A stretch of 35,253 bases of DNA from a virus: the IMG/VR virus record IMGVR_UViG_3300034073_002123, positions 1 to 35,253 of that record, one strand, 5' to 3'. Shown one piece after another: positions 1 to 5,938 of the stretch; within the stretch, counting starts at the first letter, position 1, and every line of letters begins with the position of its first letter. A program made the translations under genes and the position numbers. Under the pieces are notes generated by a model, which did not search any database, was not told the DNA's origin, and was given only the letters and a program-made list of their open reading frames with translations.

Positions 1-127
1 CAAAGGCTGCTTTCAATACTGCAAATGCTCGATAAAACAAAGACCATTACAAAGATTAAAAAGGTCTATGTTCATAATGAAAAGGAAGCGGAGCATGATG
101 AAAAAAGGTTAGATCTGATTGAGGAAG
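1..127. repeat. Terminal direct repeat, left copy (assembly overlap of a circular genome)
   Basis: Bases 1-127 are identical to bases 35127-35253. The repeat begins and ends inside one open reading frame, which continues in frame from the right end into the left end. A length of exactly 127 is a common largest k-mer in short-read assemblers, so this is best read as the overlap left when a circular or circularly permuted genome is written as a line. The unique genome length would be 35,126 bp. A true short terminal repeat of the packaged DNA cannot be excluded but is less likely. Confidence 0.93.
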
Positions 128-369
128 CGCAAAGGATCGCTGACATGTACGGAACTACTTTACAGGAAATGAAAGGCAAAAGAAAGTTTCACAATATTGT
201 AGCCGCACGTGCGCACTTTTGCAGATATGCCAGACTGCATTCAGATATAAGCCTTAGCCAGTTAGGTAGGTTTTTAAAAAGAGATCACACAACGGTAATG
301 CATCTGGTATATTCAACAAAGCAAAAATGTATTATTTCACCATTACCACGTAAAATTAAAAATTTATGA
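1..369 (+). CDS. DnaA domain IV (Bac_DnaA_C) protein, 3' part of a gene spanning the contig ends
   Basis: This is the 3' part of a 145-residue protein whose ATG lies at 35058 near the right end; position 1 is the first base of codon 24. The C-terminal half looks like DnaA domain IV, the helix-turn-helix part that binds DnaA boxes. It has the diagnostic RDHTTV motif (residues 117-122 of the full protein), preceded by AAxAHFCRYAR and a helix with SLSQLGRFL. There is no AAA+ ATPase domain, so it cannot act as a full initiator. It may recognise the phage origin and recruit host replication proteins, or regulate transcription (inference). The N-terminal 60 residues are charged and not recognised. 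Its stop overlaps the next ATG (ATGA). Confidence 0.88.
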   Translation, partial: QRLLSILQMLDKTKTITKIKKVYVHNEKEAEHDEKRLDLIEEAQRIADMYGTTLQEMKGKRKFHNIVAARAHFCRYARLHSDISLSQLGRFLKRDHTTVMHLVYSTKQKCIISPLPRKIKNL

Positions 370-491
370 TTCACATTATCATTTTACTTGTATGCTTAGG
401 TGTTGGCTTCCTATGGGTAAGCGGCATTGATGCCATGCATGAAGATCATTCAGATTACAAAGGAAACGATTTTTATGAAGAAGATTACTGA
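366..491 (+). CDS. Small single-span membrane protein (41 aa)
   Basis: The ATG overlaps the stop codon of the DnaA-domain gene in an ATGA arrangement, suggesting translational coupling. Residues 2-19 are strongly hydrophobic (HIIILLVCLGVGFLWVSG), followed by an acidic tail rich in D, E and Y. This fits one inner-membrane segment with a short charged tail. The last 17 bases overlap the start of the VRR-NUC gene in another frame. No family is recognised. The tidy overlaps on both sides and the hydrophobic-then-acidic layout support a real gene, though its short length leaves doubt. Confidence 0.55.
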   Translation: MIHIIILLVCLGVGFLWVSGIDAMHEDHSDYKGNDFYEEDY

Positions 492-861
492 AAAGGAAGT
501 ACACACAGCCGTTTGCAAGTACCTTGACGCTCAATATCCTGACGTTATCTACCTATCTGATCCGTCTGGTATGAGGGTAACGGTAGGTCTGCAAATGGAG
601 CTGAAGCGCAAAAGGTGCAAAAGGTATAAAATACCTGATCTGATTATCCTGCATCCTAATAAGCAATACAAAGGACTTGTTATAGAGATTAAGACAGATT
701 TTTCAAAAGTTGTAACAAAGTCAGGGGATTTGCGAAAAGATCCACACGTACAGGAACAGCTTAGGACATTGGAACGGTTGCAAAAGTTAGGATATGCAGG
801 TGTATTCGGATGCGGATTCGATCACATAAAAAGCCTTTTGGATGAATATTTTAAACCATAA
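475..861 (+). CDS. VRR-NUC domain endonuclease (PD-(D/E)XK fold)
   Basis: The 128-residue product matches the VRR-NUC layout: an N-terminal Glu in TEKEVHTAV (E8), a PD pair in KIPDLIIL (residues 54-55), the catalytic strand VIEIKTD (E71, K73), and a helix with a conserved Gln in VQEQLRTLERLQKLGYAGVF (from residue 92). Stand-alone phage VRR-NUC proteins are thought to act as structure-specific or Holliday-junction-type nucleases in replication, recombination or packaging preparation. The ATG at 475 was preferred to one at 427 because it has an AAAGGAAAC purine stretch upstream, removes an unconserved extension and leaves only a 17-base overlap with the membrane ORF before it. It sits among replication genes, consistent with a DNA-processing role. 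Confidence 0.85.
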   Translation: MKKITEKEVHTAVCKYLDAQYPDVIYLSDPSGMRVTVGLQMELKRKRCKRYKIPDLIILHPNKQYKGLVIEIKTDFSKVVTKSGDLRKDPHVQEQLRTLERLQKLGYAGVFGCGFDHIKSLLDEYFKP

Positions 862-872
862 AAACAAATAAC

Positions 873-1163
873 ATGACACGAACACAAGCACTCGCAAAGC
901 ACCTGTTAGCAGGTAAGCCTGTAAGCATTAAAACAGCTTACAAAGACTTCGGAATTAGTAACATAAGCCGTGAAGTTGCAAGGTTAATTGAACGGCCTTT
1001 TGGAGTAACCCTCACCCGTACAAAGAAGGAAGGGAAAACAAAATACGGATCGTATTGCAGTTGGTTAGAATACAGCCTTATGCCTAGCAAAATCAATGCA
1101 TCAGGTATAAAAAAGTTAAAAAAATTATCCCTAGAAAGCCAAAAAAAACAGAAAGTTTCGTAA
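873..1163 (+). CDS. Small basic protein, probable helix-turn-helix DNA-binding
   Basis: The 96-residue product begins TRTQALAKHLLAGKPVSIKTAYKDFGI and continues SREVARLIERPFGVTLT, then a basic C-terminus rich in K and S. This resembles the small winged helix-turn-helix proteins common in phage early operons (LLAGKxVxxxxAxxxFGxxxxxxxIxxLR). A wing may be formed by the GVTLTRTKKEGKTKYGSY segment. It lies 11 bases after the VRR-NUC gene in the replication operon. It may be a transcriptional regulator or a replication accessory factor; the sequence does not decide. The assignment is from pattern only. Confidence 0.6.
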   Translation: MTRTQALAKHLLAGKPVSIKTAYKDFGISNISREVARLIERPFGVTLTRTKKEGKTKYGSYCSWLEYSLMPSKINASGIKKLKKLSLESQKKQKVS

Positions 1164-1174
1164 TTTAGCAACTG

Positions 1175-1246
1175 ATGAGTAACGGCATCATTAATAACTT
1201 TTTAGCCCAGATGGAATGGTCGCGCCCGTTACCGCACTATTCCTGA
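1175..1246 (+). CDS. Possible 23-aa leader peptide before the DUF6291 gene
   Basis: A short ATG-initiated frame starts 11 bases after the previous stop and ends with TGA at 1244-1246, just ahead of a GGGCT-T6 tract. The peptide begins MSNGIINNFLAQMEW. It lies fully inside the potential two-stem structure described for 1179-1257, as leader peptides of attenuators often do. It has no run of one amino acid that would indicate amino-acid sensing. The frame could be a chance ORF. Confidence 0.25.
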   Translation: MSNGIINNFLAQMEWSRPLPHYS

Positions 1247-1257
1247 AGGGCTTTTTT
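1179..1257 (+). promoter_or_regulatory. Interleaved stems with terminator-like tract (possible attenuator or pseudoknot)
   Basis: GTAACGG at 1179-1185 can pair with CCGTTAC at 1226-1232. AGCCC at 1204-1208, inside that loop, can pair with GGGCT at 1248-1252, which runs into six T's (1252-1257). The two stems interleave, so they would form either an H-type pseudoknot or two mutually exclusive hairpins, the second with a terminator-like U tract. The element ends 6 bases before the DUF6291 ATG, so it could tune read-through into the replication genes. Pairing is seen in the sequence; function is inferred. Confidence 0.35.
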
Positions 1258-1263
1258 ATTTTT

Positions 1264-1896
1264 ATGACCAGAAAAGCATTTAATTTTTACAGGTCTTATT
1301 ATGATGTTTTTTTAATGTTAGAATCTGACACAGACAAAGTTCAATTCATAACAGCTTTGTTGAAAAAGCAATTTGAAAACATAGAAACAGACAATTTATC
1401 ACCTATGGCTATGTTTGCTTACAAATCACAGGAGCATAATATAAACTCACAAATAGAAGGTTTTTTGAGTAAAAATAAAGGGGGTAGGCAAGGGGGTTCG
1501 GTAGGGGGTTCGGTAGGGGCTAGGCAAGGGGCTAGGCAAGGGGCTAGGCAAGGGGCTAGGCAAGGGGCTTCGGTACAAGAGAAAGAGAAAGGAGAAGAGA
1601 AAGAGAAAGGAGAAGAGAAAGAGAAAGGAGAAGAAAAAGTACAAGAACAAGAGAAAGAAAAAGAACAATTATTATTACTTGAAAAATGTAAGGAAATAGC
1701 TTTAAAAGATGAGAAATGGATTAACCTAGCAAAAACAAACCATGAAGAGTTAGAAGCTTTTAACGATCACTGCATACTAATCGGAATAAATAATAAATCT
1801 CCAATAGACTATAAAAGACATTTTATAAATTGGAAAAAGCAAAACCCACAAATATTAGTGGATATTAGAAGACGAAACAGAGACGACTCATGGTAA
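1264..1896 (+). CDS. DUF6291 family phage protein with tandem-repeat linker
   Basis: The 210-residue product starts TRKAFNFYRSYYDVFLML, the usual N-terminus of the DUF6291 family of Bacteroidota and Firmicutes phages (FYxSFYxAxxxL, then a two-helix region ending in INSQIEGF). The family is found next to phage replication genes and is suspected to be a replisome organiser; no biochemical role is established. Residues around 77-123 are low complexity: GARQ units followed by EKEKGE units, encoded by exact DNA tandem repeats. A folded C-terminus (INLAKTNHEELEAFNDHC and on to INWKKQNP) follows. ATG 1264 was chosen because an upstream ATG at 1216 would add a segment encoded by the hairpin region. 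The stop overlaps the start of the next gene by 7 bases. Confidence 0.75.
   Translation: MTRKAFNFYRSYYDVFLMLESDTDKVQFITALLKKQFENIETDNLSPMAMFAYKSQEHNINSQIEGFLSKNKGGRQGGSVGGSVGARQGARQGARQGARQGASVQEKEKGEEKEKGEEKEKGEEKVQEQEKEKEQLLLLEKCKEIALKDEKWINLAKTNHEELEAFNDHCILIGINNKSPIDYKRHFINWKKQNPQILVDIRRRNRDDSW
1516..1632 (+). repeat. Two adjacent coding tandem repeats (12 bp x4 and 18 bp x3)
   Basis: Four exact copies of GGGGCTAGGCAA occupy 1516-1563, and three exact copies of GAGAAAGAGAAAGGAGAA occupy 1579-1632. Both periods are multiples of three, so copy-number changes keep the reading frame. They encode the GARQ and EKEKGE linkers of the DUF6291 protein. Degenerate GGGGGTTCGGTA units precede the first array at about 1492-1515. 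Such arrays expand and contract by strand slippage. Confidence 0.9.
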
Positions 1897-3692
1897 CAGC
1901 ATATAGAAATATTTGGGCAAGAGAAGAAAAAGACGCTCACTACATTACAATAGAACAAGCACTTGCAAGAATAAAAAATGGTAGGTCAAAACAGGCTGTG
2001 GAAGAAATACGATTGCAACTAGATAAAGAGCGTAAAAACAGCTTAAAAAATAACCTACCTTGTATCTGCTTTTCAGGTAAGTTTACAAAAAGAGAGGACA
2101 AAGCAATAATCGAGCATTCAGGATTTATTGTTCTTGACTTTGACGAGTTGAAAGATGTAAGGGAAAAGCAGACAGAAATAATTAACCTACCATACATTTA
2201 TGCTTGCTGGCTTTCACCTTCAGGTAATGGCTTAAAAGCACTTGTAAAAATTGCAGATGGTAACAAACATCGTGAACACTTTGCAGCTTTACAGGAAATA
2301 ATGCCTGAAATAGACCCTAGCGGAAAAAACGAAAGTAGGGTGTGTTATGAAAGCTACGATCCTGACATTTACATAAACACAAAAGCCAAACCATTTACAA
2401 AGACGGTTAAGCACGAAAAGATTAAAAGTCAGGAAGTTGTAAGCGATAAAACAGAAATATACCGCAAAATACTGACATGGCTTACAAACAAAGGTGATGC
2501 CTTCCGTACAGGTGAGAGAAACACATTTATTTTTAAACTTGCCTCAGCTTGTTGCAGATTCGGTATAAACCAATCAGAAACTGAATATTTCATCTACAAT
2601 GACTTTGTTCAATCAGATACCAACTTTGCAAAGTACGAATCAGAAAGAGCAATAAAGTCCGCATATAGATCAAACAATTTTAACACCGCTGTATTTGATC
2701 GGGACGTACTTATTGACATCAAAACAAAAAAGGAAATTGAAATAGACCCGGCAATATACGATCTAACCATAAGACCAAAAGATGTAATTTATGGTGAGGA
2801 TGTAAAAGAAAACGCCTTAGAATTGCTTAGAAACGGCTTTGCTAAATTAAAAGGAATTGACTGCGAACTAGACGAATACTTTAAATTTAAGCACGGTGAA
2901 ATAACATGCCTTACAGGAATAGGTAACTATGGGAAAAGCAGCTTTCTGATGTGGTATATCCTAATAAGAGCCATAAAGTACGGAGAGAAATATGCTTTCT
3001 TTTCACCTGAAAACAACCCTGCTGAAGAGTTTTACCATGATTTAACTGAGATATACATTGGTAATCAATGCATTAAACCATACGTTAATGAGATGAAATA
3101 TGAAAAGGCGTACGATTTTATCAGTAAGCACATTTTTTACGTATATCCAAAAGAACTGGCACCGACACCTGAATACATCAAAGAAAGGTTTTTAGAACTG
3201 ATTATAAAAGAAAAAATCACTGGATGCATTATTGACCCATTTAACCAGCTTTCAAATGATTATTTAAGTGCTGGAGGAAGGTCTGATAAATACTTAGAAA
3301 CATTTTTATCTGATTGCAGCCGCTTTGCTCAAATAAACAATATTTACTTTGTGATTGTTGCACATCCCCATAAAATGAGAAAAGAGCCGGACGGTAACTA
3401 TCCTTGCCCGGATGTCTTTGATCTTGCAGACGGTGCAATGTGGAATAACAAAATGGATAATATAATTGTTTATCACAGACCTAATCACCAAAAAGACCCA
3501 AGCAGTAACCTTTGTACTTTCAGCTCCAAAAAGATCAGAAGGCAAAAACAGGTAGGTAAAAAAGGTGAGATTGAATTTGAATACAACAGAAAAGAAAGAA
3601 GATATTATTTTAACGGAAGGGATGTGTTGGCACACTTACTTGCAAGAATGAATCAACAATCCACTTTTGTTTACGAAGAAGCACCATTTTAA
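1890..3692 (+). CDS. VirE_N/BT4734-like primase-type domain fused to a DnaB-like helicase/ATPase
   Basis: The 600-residue protein is probably the main replication enzyme. Residues about 40-170 match the BT4734-like/VirE N-terminal domain: FSGKFTKREDKAI, VLDFDEL and WLSPSGNGLKALVKI. The DFD and SPSGNGLK motifs are reminiscent of primase-polymerase active sites. A helical region (about 190-275, GERNTFIFKLASACCRFGI) resembles primase C-terminal domains. The C-terminal half is a RecA/DnaB-type ATPase: Walker A GIGNYGKSS at 343-351, Walker B strand GCIIDP with Asp449, and a sensor-like IVAHPHK segment. The combination suggests a primase-helicase in one chain; primase activity is inference. Its start overlaps the DUF6291 stop. 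No phage DNA polymerase is present, so elongation is probably by host enzymes. Confidence 0.82.
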   Translation: MVTAYRNIWAREEKDAHYITIEQALARIKNGRSKQAVEEIRLQLDKERKNSLKNNLPCICFSGKFTKREDKAIIEHSGFIVLDFDELKDVREKQTEIINLPYIYACWLSPSGNGLKALVKIADGNKHREHFAALQEIMPEIDPSGKNESRVCYESYDPDIYINTKAKPFTKTVKHEKIKSQEVVSDKTEIYRKILTWLTNKGDAFRTGERNTFIFKLASACCRFGINQSETEYFIYNDFVQSDTNFAKYESERAIKSAYRSNNFNTAVFDRDVLIDIKTKKEIEIDPAIYDLTIRPKDVIYGEDVKENALELLRNGFAKLKGIDCELDEYFKFKHGEITCLTGIGNYGKSSFLMWYILIRAIKYGEKYAFFSPENNPAEEFYHDLTEIYIGNQCIKPYVNEMKYEKAYDFISKHIFYVYPKELAPTPEYIKERFLELIIKEKITGCIIDPFNQLSNDYLSAGGRSDKYLETFLSDCSRFAQINNIYFVIVAHPHKMRKEPDGNYPCPDVFDLADGAMWNNKMDNIIVYHRPNHQKDPSSNLCTFSSKKIRRQKQVGKKGEIEFEYNRKERRYYFNGRDVLAHLLARMNQQSTFVYEEAPF

Positions 3693-3702
3693 AAATACAA
3701 TT

Positions 3703-3966
3703 ATGAATCAATTTACTGATGAAATTTTAAAGACAGAAGTTAATAAGTTGTATGTTTGGACGAATAAAACATATGATAATATTTATGAAACTTCTATTTA
3801 TGATGCAGGCGGTATTCATCCTGTTGAAAGGTACAAAACCGAAACTGACGCTATTATTGGGCATTTAAGATGGTGTTCAATAGCAGATAGATTAAAAATT
3901 GTTATACATTTAGGATATAACACAATAAAAGACAAATTAATTAATATTCAACGCTTTGCCGCATAA
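3703..3966 (+). CDS. Hypothetical protein (87 aa)
   Basis: It is a soluble small protein starting NQFTDEILKTEVNKLYVWTNKTYDN, with a central IYDAGGIHPVERYKTETDAIIGHLRWCSIADR segment. I do not recognise a family. ATG 3703 was preferred over an in-frame ATG at 3667, which would lie inside the primase-helicase gene. It is 10 bases downstream of that gene, so it is probably co-transcribed. A promoter-like sequence begins within its last codons. Confidence 0.65.
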   Translation: MNQFTDEILKTEVNKLYVWTNKTYDNIYETSIYDAGGIHPVERYKTETDAIIGHLRWCSIADRLKIVIHLGYNTIKDKLINIQRFAA

Positions 3967-3988
3967 ATTAACAATCAAGTTAGTTTTG
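3955..3988 (+). promoter_or_regulatory. Candidate Bacteroidota-type promoter (TTTG-N22-TAGTTTTG)
   Basis: TTTG at 3955-3958 and TAGTTTTG at 3981-3988 are separated by 22 bases, within the spacing of the Bacteroidota housekeeping consensus (TTTG, 17-23 nt, TAnnTTTG). Transcription would begin near 3994-3996 and produce a leader with an 8-bp hairpin before the membrane protein gene at 4073. It would separate the accessory block from the replication genes. This is motif evidence only. Confidence 0.45.
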
Positions 3989-3992
3989 AAAA

Positions 3993-4076
3993 ATGAAGAT
4001 GTGGCAAAACCCGGCTGCTTCCCGTAAGATCAGCAGTCGGTTATATTTTAAAAAATTAAAAAAAAATAAATTATGA
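3993..4076 (+). CDS. Possible 27-aa leader ORF coupled to the membrane protein gene
   Basis: A short basic frame begins MKMWQNPAASRKISSRLYF and ends in a TGA that overlaps the ATG of the next gene (ATGA at 4073-4076), as in translational coupling. The same bases hold the hairpin at 4011-4040. If the promoter at 3955-3988 is used, its start codon would be at the very 5' end of the message, so it may not be translated. It could be a chance frame. Confidence 0.25.
   Translation: MKMWQNPAASRKISSRLYFKKLKKNKL
4011..4040 (+). promoter_or_regulatory. Leader hairpin upstream of the membrane protein gene
   Basis: CCGGCTGC (4011-4018) pairs with GCAGTCGG (4033-4040) over 8 bp with one G-U pair and a 14-base loop. 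The local GC content is much higher than the surrounding A/T-rich spacer. It is followed by an A-rich rather than T-rich stretch, so it is not a typical terminator. It may stabilise the message or control translation of the gene at 4073. Confidence 0.4.
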
Positions 4077-4564
4077 AAGGAATTATCTTAACCATTCTAT
4101 GCGTATTATCAATATCAATATTTTGTATTGTAATTACAAAAAGTGTTCAAATTAATCAAAATTGCTTAGGATATTTAGAACGTGCGGCCAATGCTAATAC
4201 TGTTGAAATAGCAAGAAATGAGTTAAAAAAATCAATTGATTATTTAGAAGCAAATAATCTAACAAAAGGTTATACATCTATTTTATTTAAAACACCTGAT
4301 GAAGATATAGAATTTTGGTACAAAAATTTAAAAGAAAGTTATGGCGAATTAATGAAAGTTGATAGCAAAACTTCTTCCATTGAAAAAACAAATTTGCTGA
4401 TGAAATTAAGAGAAACTCTTATTGATAATAGTTCAAAAGATGATAATATAACTGTACCAAATGGCATATCAAGATACCCAAATAATTTAATGTGGGGGAT
4501 ATTGATTTTATTTGCAAGTTTAATAATGCTATTTTTAATATTATTAATAGCTGCAAATTTGTAA
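4073..4564 (+). CDS. Membrane protein with N- and C-terminal spans (163 aa)
   Basis: Residues 3-22 (GIILTILCVLSISIFCIVIT) and about 140-161 (LMWGILILFASLIMLFLILL) are hydrophobic spans. Between them is a charged, mostly helical domain of about 115 residues (ARNELKKSIDYLEANNL and TNLLMKLRETLIDNS). The two spans would place both ends on one side with the domain on the other, most likely in the periplasm. I recognise no family. Its early position and isolation from lysis genes suggest a host-takeover or exclusion role rather than lysis, but this is speculative. Confidence 0.65.
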   Translation: MKGIILTILCVLSISIFCIVITKSVQINQNCLGYLERAANANTVEIARNELKKSIDYLEANNLTKGYTSILFKTPDEDIEFWYKNLKESYGELMKVDSKTSSIEKTNLLMKLRETLIDNSSKDDNITVPNGISRYPNNLMWGILILFASLIMLFLILLIAANL

Positions 4565-4592
4565 AAAATGCAGCTAGTTATATTTAAAAAGA

Positions 4593-4627
4593 TATAAAGT
4601 AATTATACCGGAAGGTATTATACTTTA
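4593..4627 (+). terminator. A/T-rich hairpin after the membrane protein gene
   Basis: TATAAAGTAATTATACC (4593-4609) and GGTATTATACTTTA (4614-4627) form a long imperfect hairpin closed by a GGAA tetraloop; the inner ATACC/GGTAT stem is perfect. No T tract follows, so it would be a weak or RNA-processing signal rather than a classical terminator. It lies about 29 bases after the stop of the upstream gene. Confidence 0.35.
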
Positions 4628-4643
4628 AAGCATATAAAGTAAA

Positions 4644-4673
4644 ATAACGTTTCCGCAGCTTGGCGAGGTGCGG
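4644..4673 (+). repeat. TTGGCGA-loop hairpin repeat, copy 1
   Basis: The sequence ATAACGTTTCCGCAGCTT followed by GGCGAGGTGCGG forms a hairpin: CCGCA (4653-4657) with TGCGG (4669-4673), loop around TTGGCGA. It matches the element at 4917-4944 in its ATAACGTT start and its GCTTGGCGAG loop, while the stem sequences differ but remain paired. It lies upstream of the gene at 4726-4920, whose stop codon sits in copy 2, so that gene is bracketed by two copies. Confidence 0.6.
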
Positions 4674-4725
4674 TAATTGAACCACAAAACTTAAATAGAA
4701 TTACTAACTTTTAAATAACAACAAA

Positions 4726-4920
4726 ATGTCAAACGAAGAACTAAACCCCGACTTGAGGCAAACCGATGTTAGCAGCCGTTTAAATGTTTACGAGTACATT
4801 TGGTCAAAGGTGTTTCCAAATGAGGAATTGAACTATGATGACTTCTATGATTGGTCAAGAGAGAATGCTAATAGAGCCTTAGAGTTAGCTTTGGAATACT
4901 GCGACTTAAATGGCTTATAA
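4726..4920 (+). CDS. Hypothetical acidic protein (64 aa), bracketed by two hairpin repeats
   Basis: The product is acidic, starting SNEELNPDLRQTDVSSRLNVYEY and ending ANRALELALEYCDLNGL. No family is recognised. The stop codon is contained within the second TTGGCGA hairpin repeat, and the first copy lies about 50 bases upstream of the start, so the gene together with one repeat has the layout of a mobile gene cassette. The start is preceded by an AT-rich spacer ending AAATAACAACAAA, typical of Bacteroidota translation starts lacking a Shine-Dalgarno sequence. Confidence 0.6.
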   Translation: MSNEELNPDLRQTDVSSRLNVYEYIWSKVFPNEELNYDDFYDWSRENANRALELALEYCDLNGL

Positions 4921-4944
4921 CGTTTTCGGGCTTGGCGAAGGCTC
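4917..4944 (+). repeat. TTGGCGA-loop hairpin repeat, copy 2
   Basis: ATAACGTTTTCGGGCTTGGC plus GAAGGCTC can fold as GGGCTT with GAGCC-type partner (4928-4944), using G-U pairs, with loop GGCGA. The ATAACGTT start and CTTGGCGA loop are shared with copy 1, while the stem bases have changed in a largely compensating way. The following 100 bases to 5045 hold further short complementary stretches and no convincing ORF. Confidence 0.55.
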
Positions 4945-5045
4945 AAAAGATTGTAGCTTTTTATTAAGAAGCAAAAAACTAAAAGGCTAAGTTTCCTTGC
5001 CTAATCGGTGGGTTTTAGAAGCCTTATTTTTAAAAACAATAAATT

Positions 5046-5282
5046 ATGCAAACATCAATAGAATGGTTATGGGAACAAATACCTGTTGACTACACTTGTA
5101 AAAGGTCTGCATTTGAAGTATTTGAACAAGCCAAAGAAATGCACAAGCAGGAGATAATAGAAGATATAATAGGGTTTCAGATATACTTACACGATAATGG
5201 CTTAATTACTAACCACGATTGGGAATTTGAGAAATTGGCTAAATTGTATGTAAAAAAAGAATATGCAAGACTTAAAAAATAA
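5046..5282 (+). CDS. Small phage accessory protein, HKQEII family (78 aa)
   Basis: The product has an N-terminal SIEWLWEQI helix and a FEQAKEMHKQEIIEDIIGF helix, a pattern very common in small early genes of Bacteroidota phages and elements. It is paralogous to the next gene: both begin MQxSI and share an E-x-HKQEII helix. Function is unknown. It begins the tightly packed accessory operon, with only 3 bases to the following ATG. Confidence 0.7.
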   Translation: MQTSIEWLWEQIPVDYTCKRSAFEVFEQAKEMHKQEIIEDIIGFQIYLHDNGLITNHDWEFEKLAKLYVKKEYARLKK

Positions 5283-5285
5283 TTT

Positions 5286-5513
5286 ATGCAATCATCAATA
5301 CAAATGATAATTGAAGAGGTTAAGAGATTATCTAACCTATATGAAAATAAAATACCTTCTGCTTTATTATTTGAAACACTATTCAAAGCAGAAGAATTGC
5401 ATAAGCAGGAGATAATAGATGCACACGGAGTTAAAAAAATTTATACAGACGAAGTTTATCCAACAATAATTAATGGAGAACAATACTATCAAGAAACATT
5501 TAAAAAAGATTAG
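5286..5513 (+). CDS. Small phage accessory protein, HKQEIID family (75 aa)
   Basis: It is a paralogue of the preceding gene: MQSSIQMIIEEV start, then LFETLFKAEELHKQEIIDAHG, and a C-terminal GEQYYQETFKKD motif that I recognise from many small Bacteroidota phage proteins of unknown role. The final KKD and stop are encoded by the 17-bp junction sequence that recurs before several genes here. The next ATG is 2 bases after the stop, so transcription and probably translation are coupled. Confidence 0.7.
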   Translation: MQSSIQMIIEEVKRLSNLYENKIPSALLFETLFKAEELHKQEIIDAHGVKKIYTDEVYPTIINGEQYYQETFKKD

Positions 5514-5518
5514 TTATG
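5502..5518 (+). repeat. 17-bp gene-junction repeat, copy 1
   Basis: AAAAAAGATTAGTTATG covers the last codons and stop (KKD, TAG) of one gene and the ATG of the next. Exact copies lie at 6259-6275, 6513-6529 and 8094-8110, and a variant at 6881-6897. Confidence 0.85.
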
Positions 5519-5938
5519 GAGATAAAACCAGAATATGTAACATTTGAACAGAGTAAACTTCTTAAAGAAAAAGAGTTTGATGAAGCATGTACTCAATTTT
5601 ATCGTGAAGATGAAAAACTAGAGTTTGTACAATATTATGATTCAGCTGCTAAAAATTCTGTTTTTAATTTAGAAGATACTTGGTTTAGTGGTAGAAAAGA
5701 ATTTAAGCCAATAGCTGCTGCACCTGAACAACACATTGTGGTAGAATGGTTAAGAATTAAACATAATATTTGGGTTGACGTAAGTATTGACCAATTTTCT
5801 AAACCTAAAAACTTACAATGGATGTATTCTATTGTGTTTTTAAAAGATTGTACTTACTCTCATAGTCCTAAAAGTTATAACTCACCACAAGAAGCATATT
5901 CAGCAGCATTTGATTACATTTTAAAACAAATAATATGA
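5516..5938 (+). CDS. Hypothetical phage accessory protein (140 aa)
   Basis: The N-terminus (EIKPEYVTFEQSKLLKEKEFDEACTQFY) resembles the EQALELKELGFDE start of the two paralogues downstream, so it probably belongs to the same wider family. The rest contains IVVEWLRIKHNIWVDVSI and a C-terminal YNSPQEAYSAAFDYIL helix, typical of small Bacteroidota phage proteins of unknown function. It overlaps the next gene by 4 bases (ATGA). No catalytic motif, membrane span or signal peptide is visible. Confidence 0.7.
   Translation: MEIKPEYVTFEQSKLLKEKEFDEACTQFYREDEKLEFVQYYDSAAKNSVFNLEDTWFSGRKEFKPIAAAPEQHIVVEWLRIKHNIWVDVSIDQFSKPKNLQWMYSIVFLKDCTYSHSPKSYNSPQEAYSAAFDYILKQII

Noticed and set aside
1-127. True direct terminal repeat of packaged DNA
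   Set aside because: The repeat is exactly 127 bp and lies within a single gene, which fits an assembly overlap better; not excluded without read mapping.
1216-1263. Longer N-terminus for the DUF6291 protein starting at ATG 1216
   Set aside because: The added residues are encoded by the hairpin and T tract, and the conserved family start is at ATG 1264.
1516-1632. CRISPR-like array of short repeats
   Set aside because: The units are contiguous with no spacers and are coding in the plus frame.
1447-1668. Open frame on the minus strand rich in Phe, Leu and Ser-Pro-Leu repeats
   Set aside because: It is the reverse of the tandem repeats in the DUF6291 gene; the low complexity keeps the frame open by chance.
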